This document shows, piece by piece, positions 19,999 through 27,832 of a stretch of 64,000 nt of DNA. Each line of letters opens with the position of its first letter. Position 1 is the stretch's first letter. This stretch comes from Flavivirga algicola (GTDB lineage Bacteria; Bacteroidota; Bacteroidia; Flavobacteriales; Flavobacteriaceae): assembly GCF_012910715.1 (NCBI RefSeq), contig NZ_JABBHF010000004.1, forward strand, positions 248,001 through 312,000, read 5' to 3'. The position numbers were made by a program, and so were the translations under genes. The notes beneath the pieces were generated by a model. That model searched no databases. It was not told where the DNA came from and was given only the letters and a program-made list of their open reading frames with translations.

Positions 19999-20368
19999 AA
20001 AATTAACGCCTATAATAACCATAATATATTCGTTGGCATTAGCCACGGTTAGCTTGATTAAACTTAATAATGTCCCAGATATAGGTGTTTCCTTTGGAGA
20101 TAAGATATTTCATTTTTGTGCCTATTTTGTTTTAACACTTTTATGGTTTTACACATTTTTATTTTCTTTTAAATATAAAAGTAGAAAAGCCATGCTTTTA
20201 GCCGTTATTCTTTCTGTTTTATTTGGTACGATTATTGAGGTATTGCAAGGTAGTGTAACAGCTTCAAGAAGTTTGGATATTTATGATGCTGTAGCAAATA
20301 GCCTAGGAGCGTTATTAGCATCAACGGTATTATGGTTTAAAAGCAGTTTACACGTTAAAAACGAATAA
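19991..20368 (+). CDS. VanZ-like family membrane protein
   Basis: 125 residues from a GTG start that overlaps the gcvH stop by 8 bases, implying translational coupling. Four hydrophobic segments are visible (about 5-24, 35-58, 66-84 and 94-115). The family pattern is seen in [16 protein letters not shown] and in the [29 protein letters not shown] region, where the E-Q and R-D-N residues are the conserved VanZ-like positions. VanZ-like proteins are small inner membrane proteins. One member raises teicoplanin resistance, but the function of this widespread flavobacterial form is unknown. Confidence 0.85.
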   Translation: MLKKLTPIITIIYSLALATVSLIKLNNVPDIGVSFGDKIFHFCAYFVLTLLWFYTFLFSFKYKSRKAMLLAVILSVLFGTIIEVLQGSVTASRSLDIYDAVANSLGALLASTVLWFKSSLHVKNE

Positions 20369-20428
20369 ACACTTGTTTTTTTTATAAATAAATAGTTATT
20401 TTAGCAATCTTGATAAATGATATAAATT

Positions 20429-21151
20429 ATGGAACCTAAAAAAAATCCCAAAGCAAATGTTGGACGTAACAGTTCACTTTACTTCGCTATTGGTTTAGCT
20501 TTAATGTTATTTTTAACAAACTATGCTATCAATTATAAAACCTATGATAAGGCCGATACAGATATAGGAATGGTAAATATGGATGAAGAATTGGAAGAAG
20601 AAATCCCAATTACTGAACAAATCCAAACACCACCACCACCACCGCCACCGCCAGCAGCGCCTGAGGTTATTGAGATTGTTGAAGATGAGGTGGAAATAGA
20701 AGAAACAGTTATAGAGTCTACTGAGGTAGATCAAGAAACTGAAATTGTTGAGGTGGAAGAAGTAGAAGTAGAGGAAGTGGAAGAAGATATAGATGTACCA
20801 TTCTCTGTAATTGAAAATGTGCCTGTTTTCCCAGGATGTGAAAAGCAGAAAAGCAATACCAAGAAAAGAGATTGTATGTCCAAAAAGATATCGCAATTTG
20901 TGAATAGAAAATTCAATACAGAATTGGCAGGTGATTTAGGTTTATCAGGAAGACAGCGTATTAACGTAATATTCAAGATTGACAAAACAGGTAACATTAC
21001 GGGTATCCGTGCTAGAGCACCTCACCCAGGTTTAGAAAAAGAAGCGGCACGTGTTATTGGTTTATTGCCAAAAATGAAGCCAGGAAAACAACGTGGGAAA
21101 CCAGTGAACGTTCCATACTCGTTACCAATAATTTTCCAAGTACAAGACTAG
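20429..21151 (+). CDS. TonB family energy transducer (copy 1)
   Basis: 240 residues. Order: short cytoplasmic tail, one membrane helix (16-34), a periplasmic stretch with an eight-proline run (68-75), a very acidic Glu/Val-rich linker (about 81-122), and a TonB C-terminal domain (about 130-240) with VPVFPGCE and Cys 137/149. TonB passes proton-motive energy from ExbBD to outer membrane transporters. Copy 2 follows after a terminator and shares strong C-terminal identity. No exbB/exbD gene is nearby. Which receptors it serves, and whether it energises T9SS or gliding functions, cannot be told from sequence. Confidence 0.9.
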   Translation: MEPKKNPKANVGRNSSLYFAIGLALMLFLTNYAINYKTYDKADTDIGMVNMDEELEEEIPITEQIQTPPPPPPPPAAPEVIEIVEDEVEIEETVIESTEVDQETEIVEVEEVEVEEVEEDIDVPFSVIENVPVFPGCEKQKSNTKKRDCMSKKISQFVNRKFNTELAGDLGLSGRQRINVIFKIDKTGNITGIRARAPHPGLEKEAARVIGLLPKMKPGKQRGKPVNVPYSLPIIFQVQD

Positions 21152-21159
21152 ATTTACTA

Positions 21160-21201
21160 TTTTCACTAAGCGACTAGTGCTAAGTGTAGTCGAAGTGAAA
21201 A
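21160..21201. repeat. Palindromic intergenic repeat
   Basis: 42 bases with 8-base inverted ends TTTTCACT (21160-21167) and AGTGAAAA (21194-21201). The interior contains GTAGTCGAAGTG, shared with the element at 59303-59340 and the sprA insertion. It lies between the tonB stop and its terminator. Confidence 0.6.
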
Positions 21202-21221
21202 AGTATATTTAACCAAATATA

Positions 21222-21260
21222 AAATCCCGTTACACATTCTGTAACGGGATTTCTTTTTTT
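21222..21260 (+). terminator. Rho-independent terminator after tonB copy 1
   Basis: A 12-base inverted repeat around ATCCCGTTAC / GTAACGGGAT (21222-21233 and 21241-21252), with a 7-base loop, is followed by CTTTTTTT. It separates the two tonB genes into different transcription units. Confidence 0.88.
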
Positions 21261-21312
21261 GGTATGCTTATTGTGCTTTTATCATAATATTAACATTTAT
21301 ACTATAATTATT

Positions 21313-22101
21313 ATGAGTAATCAAAAAAAAACTCACGAACTCATTCGGCAAAATGAGCAAATCGTGAAAAAATCACAAAAGCATGATGCAAATTTACAAA
21401 AAAACACAACCCTTTACTTCCAAATAGGGTTAATTGTAGCTTTACTAGCAGCCTTTGGCTTGCTAGAAATGACATTTCAAACCACTATTCCGACTTATGG
21501 AGGAAATCCTCCATTAGATGAGCCCTATAGTATTGATATTCCAAGAATAAAGCCAGAGCCTCCATCAATCAAAGAACCTGTTAAACAAAAACAGAAAAAA
21601 CCATCAGAGAAATATGTAGAAGTACCAGATGATACACCTGAAAATCCTATAATAGATGACACTCCCAAGGATCCTGTTGTGAATAACAATCCGCCAGTGG
21701 ATGCAGATGACATTGTTATAGTAGATAAACCTGAAGATGTGTTTATACCAGTTGACCTTGTTCAGATAGTCCCTGTATACCCTGGCTGTGAAAAGAAGAA
21801 ATCGAATGAAGGAAAGCGTAAATGTATGTCCGAAAAAATAAATAAGCTCATTCAAAGAAAATTTGATACAGATTTAGGGAGCGAATATGGCCTTTCGGGA
21901 AGACAAGTTATACACACCGTATTTAAAATAGATAAAGCAGGCAAGGTCACCGATATTAGAATTAGAGCGCCACATCCAGTTTTAGAAAAAGAAGCAGAAC
22001 GTGTTATTAATATTATACCAGAAATGACACCAGCAAAGCAGCAAGATAAAAACGTGGGAGTCATGTATACATTACCCATTGTCTTTGAGGTTAATAATTA
22101 A
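21313..22101 (+). CDS. TonB family energy transducer (copy 2)
   Basis: 262 residues from ATG 21313; a TTG 54 bases earlier lies within the terminator region and is rejected. Order: a charged cytoplasmic segment (1-31), one membrane helix (34-52), a Pro/Lys-rich linker (about 60-150, with repeated DDTPENP/DDTPKDP units), and a TonB C-terminal domain (about 150-262) with VPVYPGCE and Cys 159/171. The C-terminal domain is clearly paralogous to copy 1 (same GLSGRQ, RAPHP and LEKEA words), while the linker is basic/proline-rich rather than acidic. It ends at its own terminator. Confidence 0.9.
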   Translation: MSNQKKTHELIRQNEQIVKKSQKHDANLQKNTTLYFQIGLIVALLAAFGLLEMTFQTTIPTYGGNPPLDEPYSIDIPRIKPEPPSIKEPVKQKQKKPSEKYVEVPDDTPENPIIDDTPKDPVVNNNPPVDADDIVIVDKPEDVFIPVDLVQIVPVYPGCEKKKSNEGKRKCMSEKINKLIQRKFDTDLGSEYGLSGRQVIHTVFKIDKAGKVTDIRIRAPHPVLEKEAERVINIIPEMTPAKQQDKNVGVMYTLPIVFEVNN

Positions 22102-22129
22102 CTTGATCATAAATAATTTTTAAACCTTT

Positions 22130-22166
22130 AAACCGTTATCCTTTTCTAATGATAACGGTTTTTTAT
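22130..22166 (+). terminator. Rho-independent terminator after tonB copy 2
   Basis: Inverted repeat AAACCGTTATC / GATAACGGTTT (22130-22140 and 22151-22161), with a 10-base loop, followed by a T-run. Confidence 0.85.
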
Positions 22167-22424
22167 TGATTGGAACTTATGCGTTAGATATAGTCAATTG
22201 TGTCGAGTTTCAAAAACCACCTGAGCCATTAAGTTTATAGAAAATAACACCTATTTGTCAGTCAGTTACAATCAAGTCTTTGTTCTTGGTTCTTACGGCA
22301 AAGCGGTTTTATGTCTTGTTCAAACATGAATAATATAGATATTTGGAAGTAAATTCGAGCTTTTTTATGAATTAGCAATCTAAAAAAATATAGTATCTTT
22401 CAGCGCTAAACTAATTATTAACCC
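22167..22424. other. Intergenic stretch upstream of remB
   Basis: The gene-free gap from 22102 to 22424 is 323 bases. After the terminator at 22130-22166 nothing strong is visible: no open frame, tRNA shape or long repeat. A weak -7-like TATCTTTC lies about 30 bases before remB without a convincing -33 box, so the remB promoter is only guessed. Confidence 0.5.
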
Positions 22425-24530
22425 ATGTTCATGAAGAGATTCATTGTACTATTCCTACTTTTGGTTCACTATAACAGTTATTCACAAGATGTTTACTGGT
22501 CTGAAAAGCCACCGGTTTTTCCAAATTGTGACAATGTTGTTATTGATTCTTTACAAAAATGCTTTGACAGAAATGTGTTCGAGCATATTTATAAAAATTT
22601 TAAAGTCCCTCAAAAAATCCATGACGAAAAATATAAAGGAGAAGTAGCTGTTCTTTTTGAAGTAGATACCCTTGGGCAGTTTAAGGTTATTTATATTGAT
22701 GCTATTTATAATGAGTTAAAGGAAGAAACTAAACGTGTGTTTGCAACCTTCCCAAACGTAAAGCCAGCCACTTATAATACTCGAAAAACATATAAACAGT
22801 ATTCAATATCAGTAAAAATCCCTTTAGTTGATCCAGCCATAAAACCACAAGAGGTAAGAAAAGAGAATAAAATAACGAAACTGGAGCAACTAGCAAAAAC
22901 GGAGTTTGATAATGTGAATGCTGATATAAAAACTTTTGAAAATAAAGCTTTTAACAGTCAATTAAACATTCCGTTTACACATAGTGATTATGCGAGGTTT
23001 GATAGCCGTATGAATCTTGTTGGAACCAATAGTCATACTGCATCAAAACCATTTATGTATGATGAAGTTTCAGCATATTATGATTTTAAAGCGGAAAAGA
23101 AAAAATTAACAAAGGAAACAGACACTTGGGCGGGTAAAAAACTTTGGAATGAACATTTAGTACAATTACAAGGCAAAGATTATTGGTTTACGGTCGATCC
23201 TATATTGGATTTACAAGTAGGAAAAGATACTGATGCCAGTTTTGGTACAACGTACAATAATACAAGAGGCATTTTAGTGCAGGGAGGTTTAGGAAAGAAG
23301 TTTAATTTTTATACAACCGTTTTTGAGAGCCAAGGGAGGTTTGCGCAATATGTAAACCAATATGCAGAAAGCTTAAAGGCCTTTGGCCCCGATCCAGCAA
23401 TCATTCCTGGACGCGGTATAGCAAAACGGTTTAAAACAGATTCTTATGATTACCCTGTGGCAGAAGCCTATTTATCCTACTCTCCAGCTAAGTTTTTAAA
23501 TATTCAATTTGGGCATGGTAAAAACTTTATTGGAGATGGTTATCGGTCATTATTGCTTAGTGATGTAACAAGTCCGCATACCTTTTTAAAGGTAAATACA
23601 AAGTTCTGGAAAATAAAATATACAAATACATGGATGTGGTTAAAAGATGTCAGGCCAGAAGTGGTTGCCGACAAAGCTTTTTTAACCAAATACATGGCAA
23701 ATCATTATCTGAGTTGGAACGTATCTAAGCGATTGAATATTGGATTATTCGAATCGGTACTTTGGACGAACTCCAACGACAGGGGTTTCGATATTAATTA
23801 CCTAAACCCTATTATATTTTTTAGAGCTATTGAGTTTGAGACGGGGCAAGGCGCAGGTAATGCACTTCTTGGAGCCTCTGCTAAGTACAAATGGAATGAT
23901 AATATAAATATTTATAGTCAATTTATTTTAGATGAATTTTCCCTTAGTGATGTTAAGGGGGGTGAGAAAAGTTGGAAAAATAAGTTTGGCTATCAATTGG
24001 GGCTTAAATATTTTAATGCTTTTAAAGTAGATAACCTATTGTTACAATTTGAATATAACAGAATAAGACCATATACGTATTCGCATAATACTGTTGTACT
24101 AAATTATGCGCACAATAACCAACCGATGGCACATTTGTGGGGCGCAAACTTTAGTGAAGCCATTTTAATAGGGCGTTATAAGTATAAACGTTGGTTTGCA
24201 GATGCTAAGCTTATTTTTGGTATACGAGGATTCGATTTTAACGATGGCACAGACAATTTTAGCTATGGGGGCGATGTTTATAGAGATTATAACGACCGAC
24301 CTTTTGATACTGGGGTTAAAGTAGGTCAGGGTATAAAAACCAAAACCTTTAACGGTAATTTACAAACTGGTTACTTAATTAATCCAGCGTCCAACTTAAA
24401 AATCTTTACAGATATTAGTTTTAGGAACTTTGATCCAGAAGCAGAAACTACAGCAACCTTTAAAAATAATACGGTCTGGTTTAATTTTGGAGTTAGAACC
24501 GATCTGTTTAACTGGTATTTTGATTTCTGA
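22425..24530 (+). CDS. remB: Gliding motility protein RemB, with N-terminal TonB-like module
   Basis: 701 residues; ATG 22425 is used, and ATG 22431 is equally possible. A signal peptide (1-20, ending NSYSQ) is followed by a segment (about 25-137) that reads like a TonB C-terminal domain: PPVFPNCD with Cys 35 and Cys 46, GEVAVLFEVDTLGQF and the late KIPLV. The remaining ~560 residues are strand-rich and aromatic, consistent with a capsule-assembly/porin-like outer membrane barrel ending FNWYFDF. RemB is known in Flavobacterium johnsoniae as a surface protein that contributes to gliding, and its gene lies near sprA there too. The assignment rests on architecture, length and synteny. Confidence 0.8.
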   Translation: MFMKRFIVLFLLLVHYNSYSQDVYWSEKPPVFPNCDNVVIDSLQKCFDRNVFEHIYKNFKVPQKIHDEKYKGEVAVLFEVDTLGQFKVIYIDAIYNELKEETKRVFATFPNVKPATYNTRKTYKQYSISVKIPLVDPAIKPQEVRKENKITKLEQLAKTEFDNVNADIKTFENKAFNSQLNIPFTHSDYARFDSRMNLVGTNSHTASKPFMYDEVSAYYDFKAEKKKLTKETDTWAGKKLWNEHLVQLQGKDYWFTVDPILDLQVGKDTDASFGTTYNNTRGILVQGGLGKKFNFYTTVFESQGRFAQYVNQYAESLKAFGPDPAIIPGRGIAKRFKTDSYDYPVAEAYLSYSPAKFLNIQFGHGKNFIGDGYRSLLLSDVTSPHTFLKVNTKFWKIKYTNTWMWLKDVRPEVVADKAFLTKYMANHYLSWNVSKRLNIGLFESVLWTNSNDRGFDINYLNPIIFFRAIEFETGQGAGNALLGASAKYKWNDNINIYSQFILDEFSLSDVKGGEKSWKNKFGYQLGLKYFNAFKVDNLLLQFEYNRIRPYTYSHNTVVLNYAHNNQPMAHLWGANFSEAILIGRYKYKRWFADAKLIFGIRGFDFNDGTDNFSYGGDVYRDYNDRPFDTGVKVGQGIKTKTFNGNLQTGYLINPASNLKIFTDISFRNFDPEAETTATFKNNTVWFNFGVRTDLFNWYFDF

Positions 24531-24594
24531 TATCAACATACTGAACTTGTTTCTGTCTCTCATTTTTTATAAACATATTAAAAATGTGCATACC

Positions 24595-24626
24595 ATTGCT
24601 CAAAACGCTTTTATGGAGTATATTTG
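24595..24626 (+). promoter_or_regulatory. Probable promoter for the heme/oxidase operon
   Basis: TATATTTG (24619-24626) matches the -7 consensus. ATTG at 24595-24598, 20 bases upstream, is a near match to the -33 TTTG. The TTG start of ctaB is 35 bases downstream. Confidence 0.5.
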
Positions 24627-24661
24627 CACTCGCAATTAAAAAGCCATAGGCAAATATAATA

Positions 24662-25555
24662 TTGAGTAACTCAAAATCTTCATTAGCAACACCTTCTGTT
24701 ATTTCAGATTTTAAAGAAATCACTAAAATGCGATTAGCATTAAGTGTGGTTTTTTCGTCATTGGCAGGTTATTTATTAGGTGTCGATACAGTTGATTTTA
24801 AAACATTAGTATTATTGGCTTTGGGAGGCTATTTTATGGTAGGCGCATCGAATGCTTTCAATCAAATTATTGAAAAGGATTTAGATGCCTTAATGAAGCG
24901 TACTAAAAACAGGCCTATTCCAGCAGGACGTATGTCTGTAACGACTGCATTTATTATTGCGTCAGCCTTTACTTTGTTGGGTGTTATTATTTTATATATC
25001 ATCAATAAGCAAACCGCTATGTTTGGCGCGATTTCAATATTTCTATATACTTGCGTATATACGCCTTTAAAAACTAAAACACCGCTGGCTGTTTTTGTTG
25101 GGGCTATTCCTGGAGCAATTCCATTTATGTTGGGATGGGTAGCAGCTACAGATGACTTTGGTATAGAACCAGGCACATTATTTGCGTTACAGTTTTTTTG
25201 GCAATTTCCTCATTTCTGGGCTATTGGCTGGTTTTTATTTGATGATTATAAAAAAGGAGGATTCTTTATGTTGCCAACAGGAAAACAGGATAAAGGAACC
25301 GCGGTACAAACTATCATGTATACCATTTGGACCTTACTGGTGTCTATTATACCAGTGTTTGGATTTACAGGAAAATTACAATTGTCAATTATTGCTGCCA
25401 TATTAGTTTTTATTTTAGGATTGGGCATGTTATACTATGCCATTCGATTGTTTAAAGAAATGACCGAGAAAGCGGCAAAACAACTTATGCTGGCAAGTGT
25501 TTCCTATATAACACTTGTGCAAATAGTGTATGTCATAGATAAATTTATAAGATAA
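24662..25555 (+). CDS. ctaB: Protoheme IX farnesyltransferase (heme O synthase)
   Basis: 297 residues from TTG 24662. The next in-frame ATG (24728) would cut into the first helix region. CtaB/CyoE attaches a farnesyl group to heme B, making the heme O needed by cytochrome oxidases. It is a UbiA-family polytopic membrane enzyme. The Asp-rich prenyl-binding motif lies at residues 67-84 (NQIIEKDLDALMKRTKNR), with several hydrophobic helices on both sides and the second loop around YTPLKTKTP. The stop overlaps the next start by one base, so it is translationally coupled to the oxidase subunit III gene. Confidence 0.96.
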   Translation: MSNSKSSLATPSVISDFKEITKMRLALSVVFSSLAGYLLGVDTVDFKTLVLLALGGYFMVGASNAFNQIIEKDLDALMKRTKNRPIPAGRMSVTTAFIIASAFTLLGVIILYIINKQTAMFGAISIFLYTCVYTPLKTKTPLAVFVGAIPGAIPFMLGWVAATDDFGIEPGTLFALQFFWQFPHFWAIGWFLFDDYKKGGFFMLPTGKQDKGTAVQTIMYTIWTLLVSIIPVFGFTGKLQLSIIAAILVFILGLGMLYYAIRLFKEMTEKAAKQLMLASVSYITLVQIVYVIDKFIR

Positions 25556-26136
25556 TGGATTTAACTCAGGGAACCCAAGAAGAGAAAAATAGCAGAGCAA
25601 AAAAAATGATGCTCTGGTTTGGTATCATTTCGCTCATTATGTCTTTTATGGGGTGGACAAGTGCATTTATTGTAAGTAGCTCCAGACCAGATTGGTTAAA
25701 AGATTTTGAATTACCCAATGCTTTTTTAATCAGTACGATAGTAATAATTATTAGTAGCCTGTCTTTTATTTTAGCTAAGAAAGCTTTAAAAAATGGCAAT
25801 AGAAGTGCAACGACACTTTGGCTATTAGTAACACTTATTTTAGGAGGCGTTTTTATTTTTAATCAGTTTTTAGGTTTTCAGCAAATTATAGATTTGGGTT
25901 ACAATTTTACAGGACCTACCAGTAATGTCACCATGTCTTACATTTATTTAATAGCCATAGTACATATTTTGCACGTGGTTGTTGGGTTAATTTGTTTGTT
26001 GGTAGTAATTTATAATCATTTTAAACAAAAGTACGATGAAACAAAAATGCTTGGTTTTGAATTAGCTGCAACCTTTTGGCATTTCATAGATATACTATGG
26101 GTTTATCTCTTTTTGTTTTTATATTTCATTCGATGA
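25555..26136 (+). CDS. Cytochrome c oxidase subunit III family protein (short form)
   Basis: 193 residues with five hydrophobic helices, the short bacterial form of heme-copper oxidase subunit III. The motif FELAATFWHFIDILWVYLF near the end (about 171-189) and the HILHVVVG segment are family signatures. It overlaps ctaB by one base and is followed by a second, longer subunit III gene, a pair common in Bacteroidota. Subunits I and II are not in this window. Subunit III stabilises the proton-pumping core in the inner membrane. Confidence 0.92.
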   Translation: MDLTQGTQEEKNSRAKKMMLWFGIISLIMSFMGWTSAFIVSSSRPDWLKDFELPNAFLISTIVIIISSLSFILAKKALKNGNRSATTLWLLVTLILGGVFIFNQFLGFQQIIDLGYNFTGPTSNVTMSYIYLIAIVHILHVVVGLICLLVVIYNHFKQKYDETKMLGFELAATFWHFIDILWVYLFLFLYFIR

Positions 26137-26214
26137 TTTTTATTGATTTTTAATGGTCTCGTGGAACATCTAATGTAGCTTTTTTTTGAAGTATGTATAA
26201 TTTAGTGTTGGATG

Positions 26215-26245
26215 TTTTATTAGATGAATAAATTGATTATTTTTG
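26215..26245 (+). promoter_or_regulatory. Possible promoter for the second subunit III gene
   Basis: TATTTTTG (26238-26245) matches the -7 consensus; TTTT at 26215-26218 sits at the exact 19-base -33 position but lacks the final G. The ATG is 28 bases downstream and the gap to the previous gene is 137 bases. Confidence 0.45.
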
Positions 26246-26273
26246 TGCAACTTTTAAAAAATAACCATTATAT

Positions 26274-27257
26274 ATGAGTACTACAGTTGTAAATACTGGA
26301 ACAGAAGGTAAGACTTGGGGGGGAGGCAATAAACCTCTAAATGCAAGTTATGGTAAAATGATGATGTGGTTTTTCATCGTTTCGGATGCTTTAACTTTCT
26401 CAGGGTTTTTAGCAGCCTACGGATTTTCAAGATTTAAATTTATTGATTCATGGCCAATAGCCGATGAAGTGTTTACTCACTTTCCATTTTTACATGGTGT
26501 AAATGCCCCCATGTATTATGTAGCTTTTATGACGTTTGTGCTTATCATGTCGTCAGTAACTATGGTATTGGCAGTAGATGCAGGCCATCATTTAAATAAA
26601 GCAAAAGTGACCCTATATATGTTCTTAACCATTATTGGTGGTTTAATTTTTGTTGGCTCACAAGCTTGGGAATGGGGAACCTTTATCAAAGGTGATTATG
26701 GTGCTGTACAAACAAAAGGAGGTAATATTTTACAGTTTGTAGATACTGAAGGACATAGAGTAGCATTAAGAGATTTTGTTGTGGCAGATTCACATAACGA
26801 AAGAACGCAGCATGAGCGTAAAGGTGGCTTGTGGTTTGTATCTGAAGGAACATTGCCAACCTATACGGTTGAAGAAGTTGTACATGGTTTAGAATCTCAC
26901 GATAATGTTCTGGTTAGAACGCAAATAATTAATGAAGCAGGTGAAAAAATGGTATTGTCAAGAGCTGAATCATTAAGACAAATAAAAGAAAACGGAAAAG
27001 TTGTTGTAGAAGGAGCAAATTTACATGTTAATGAATATGGTTCTCCTTTATTTGCAGACTTCTTTTTCTTTATAACTGGGTTTCATGGTTTCCATGTATT
27101 TTCTGGAGTGGTTATAAACATCATTATTTTCTTTAATGTAATTTTAGGAACTTACGAGAGACGTAAAAACTATGAAATGGTTGAAAAAGTGGGGTTATAC
27201 TGGCACTTTGTAGATTTAGTTTGGGTATTTGTATTTACATTCTTCTACCTGGTTTAA
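26274..27257 (+). CDS. Cytochrome c oxidase subunit III family protein with a large hydrophilic insertion
   Basis: 327 residues, long for this family. The N-terminal helices (MMMWFFIVSDALTFSGFLAAYG) and the C-terminal block (FHGFHVFSGV and YWHFVDLVWVFVFTFFYLV) are standard subunit III. Between the QAWEW motif (about 130-134) and the HGFH helix lies a polar segment, about residues 141-254. It contains repeated hydrophilic strands and no membrane helix and should form an extra loop or small domain on one side of the membrane. A subunit IV gene follows after 57 bases. Confidence 0.9.
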   Translation: MSTTVVNTGTEGKTWGGGNKPLNASYGKMMMWFFIVSDALTFSGFLAAYGFSRFKFIDSWPIADEVFTHFPFLHGVNAPMYYVAFMTFVLIMSSVTMVLAVDAGHHLNKAKVTLYMFLTIIGGLIFVGSQAWEWGTFIKGDYGAVQTKGGNILQFVDTEGHRVALRDFVVADSHNERTQHERKGGLWFVSEGTLPTYTVEEVVHGLESHDNVLVRTQIINEAGEKMVLSRAESLRQIKENGKVVVEGANLHVNEYGSPLFADFFFFITGFHGFHVFSGVVINIIIFFNVILGTYERRKNYEMVEKVGLYWHFVDLVWVFVFTFFYLV

Positions 27258-27314
27258 TTGAATTAAAATATATTTTTATTTCCTTGAAAAAGGAAATCTA
27301 GAAAAACATTTAAA

Positions 27315-27695
27315 ATGGCACACGAACATAAATTAGCAATATTTAGAGGTTTAGTTAAGTTTAAATCAAATACTCAAAAAATTTGGGGTGTTTTAATTTT
27401 CTTGACTATTGTAACGGCAATCGAGGTTATATTAGGTATTTTAAAACCAGAAGCCTTAATGGGGCAAGTTTTAGGGATGAAAGCCTTAAACTGGATATTC
27501 ATTATCCTAACCATTGTAAAAGCATATTATATTACTTGGGATTTCATGCATATGCGTGACGAGCTAAAATCTTTAAGACGTATGGTTGTTTGGACTACCA
27601 TATTCTTAATTCTATATTTAATATTCATTTTATTACAAGAAGGCGGTTATGTATTCAATGTATATAAAGATGGATTCATAAAAAGAGATTTTTAA
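27315..27695 (+). CDS. Cytochrome c oxidase subunit IV family protein
   Basis: 126 residues with three hydrophobic helices (about 24-43, 55-74 and 90-112). The segments VLIFLTIVTAIEVILG and AYYITWDFMHMRDE are characteristic of the prokaryotic subunit IV / CtaF-type family. It follows subunit III in the same direction with a 57-base gap, so it is very likely in the same unit. Role: small accessory helix protein of the oxidase. A strong terminator lies about 70 bases after the stop, ending this operon. Confidence 0.9.
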   Translation: MAHEHKLAIFRGLVKFKSNTQKIWGVLIFLTIVTAIEVILGILKPEALMGQVLGMKALNWIFIILTIVKAYYITWDFMHMRDELKSLRRMVVWTTIFLILYLIFILLQEGGYVFNVYKDGFIKRDF

Positions 27696-27703
27696 AAGAT
27701 TTT

Positions 27704-27749
27704 ACTTTCGACACTGCTTTCGTATTAAGTTTAGTCGAATTTGAAGTGT
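27704..27749. repeat. Degenerate intergenic repeat
   Basis: The segment TTCGACACTGC ... GTCGAATTTGAAGTG resembles a worn copy of the TTCGAC/GTCGAA palindromic family. It lies between the subunit IV stop and the terminator, the same position as the element after tonB copy 1. Confidence 0.35.
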
Positions 27750-27763
27750 TAAATAAGAGATAT

Positions 27764-27797
27764 AAAGACGGTTTTTAAACCGTCTTTTTTTATTTTT
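27764..27797 (+). terminator. Rho-independent terminator after the oxidase subunit genes
   Basis: Inverted repeat AAAGACGGTTT / AAACCGTCTTT with a very tight loop, followed by a long T-run (to 27790). The T-run overlaps TATTTTTG (27791-27798), a possible -7 box for the next gene. Confidence 0.85.
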
Positions 27798-27832
27798 GCA
27801 AACGTATATTTTTATAGAAATAATGTTATTTG

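Noticed and set aside
20513-20997. Long minus-strand frames opposite tonB copy 1 (127 and 88 codons)
   Set aside because: They mirror the Pro- and Glu-rich codons of tonB and give Trp/Tyr/Phe-rich nonsense; the plus-strand gene is clear.
21259-21312. TTG start for tonB copy 2
   Set aside because: It lies in the T-run of the previous terminator; ATG 21313 gives a normal TonB N-terminus.
27791-27798. TATTTTTG as a promoter of the SCO-like gene
   Set aside because: It is inside the T-run of the previous terminator and has no TTTG at the -33 position, so it is mentioned but not listed as a feature.
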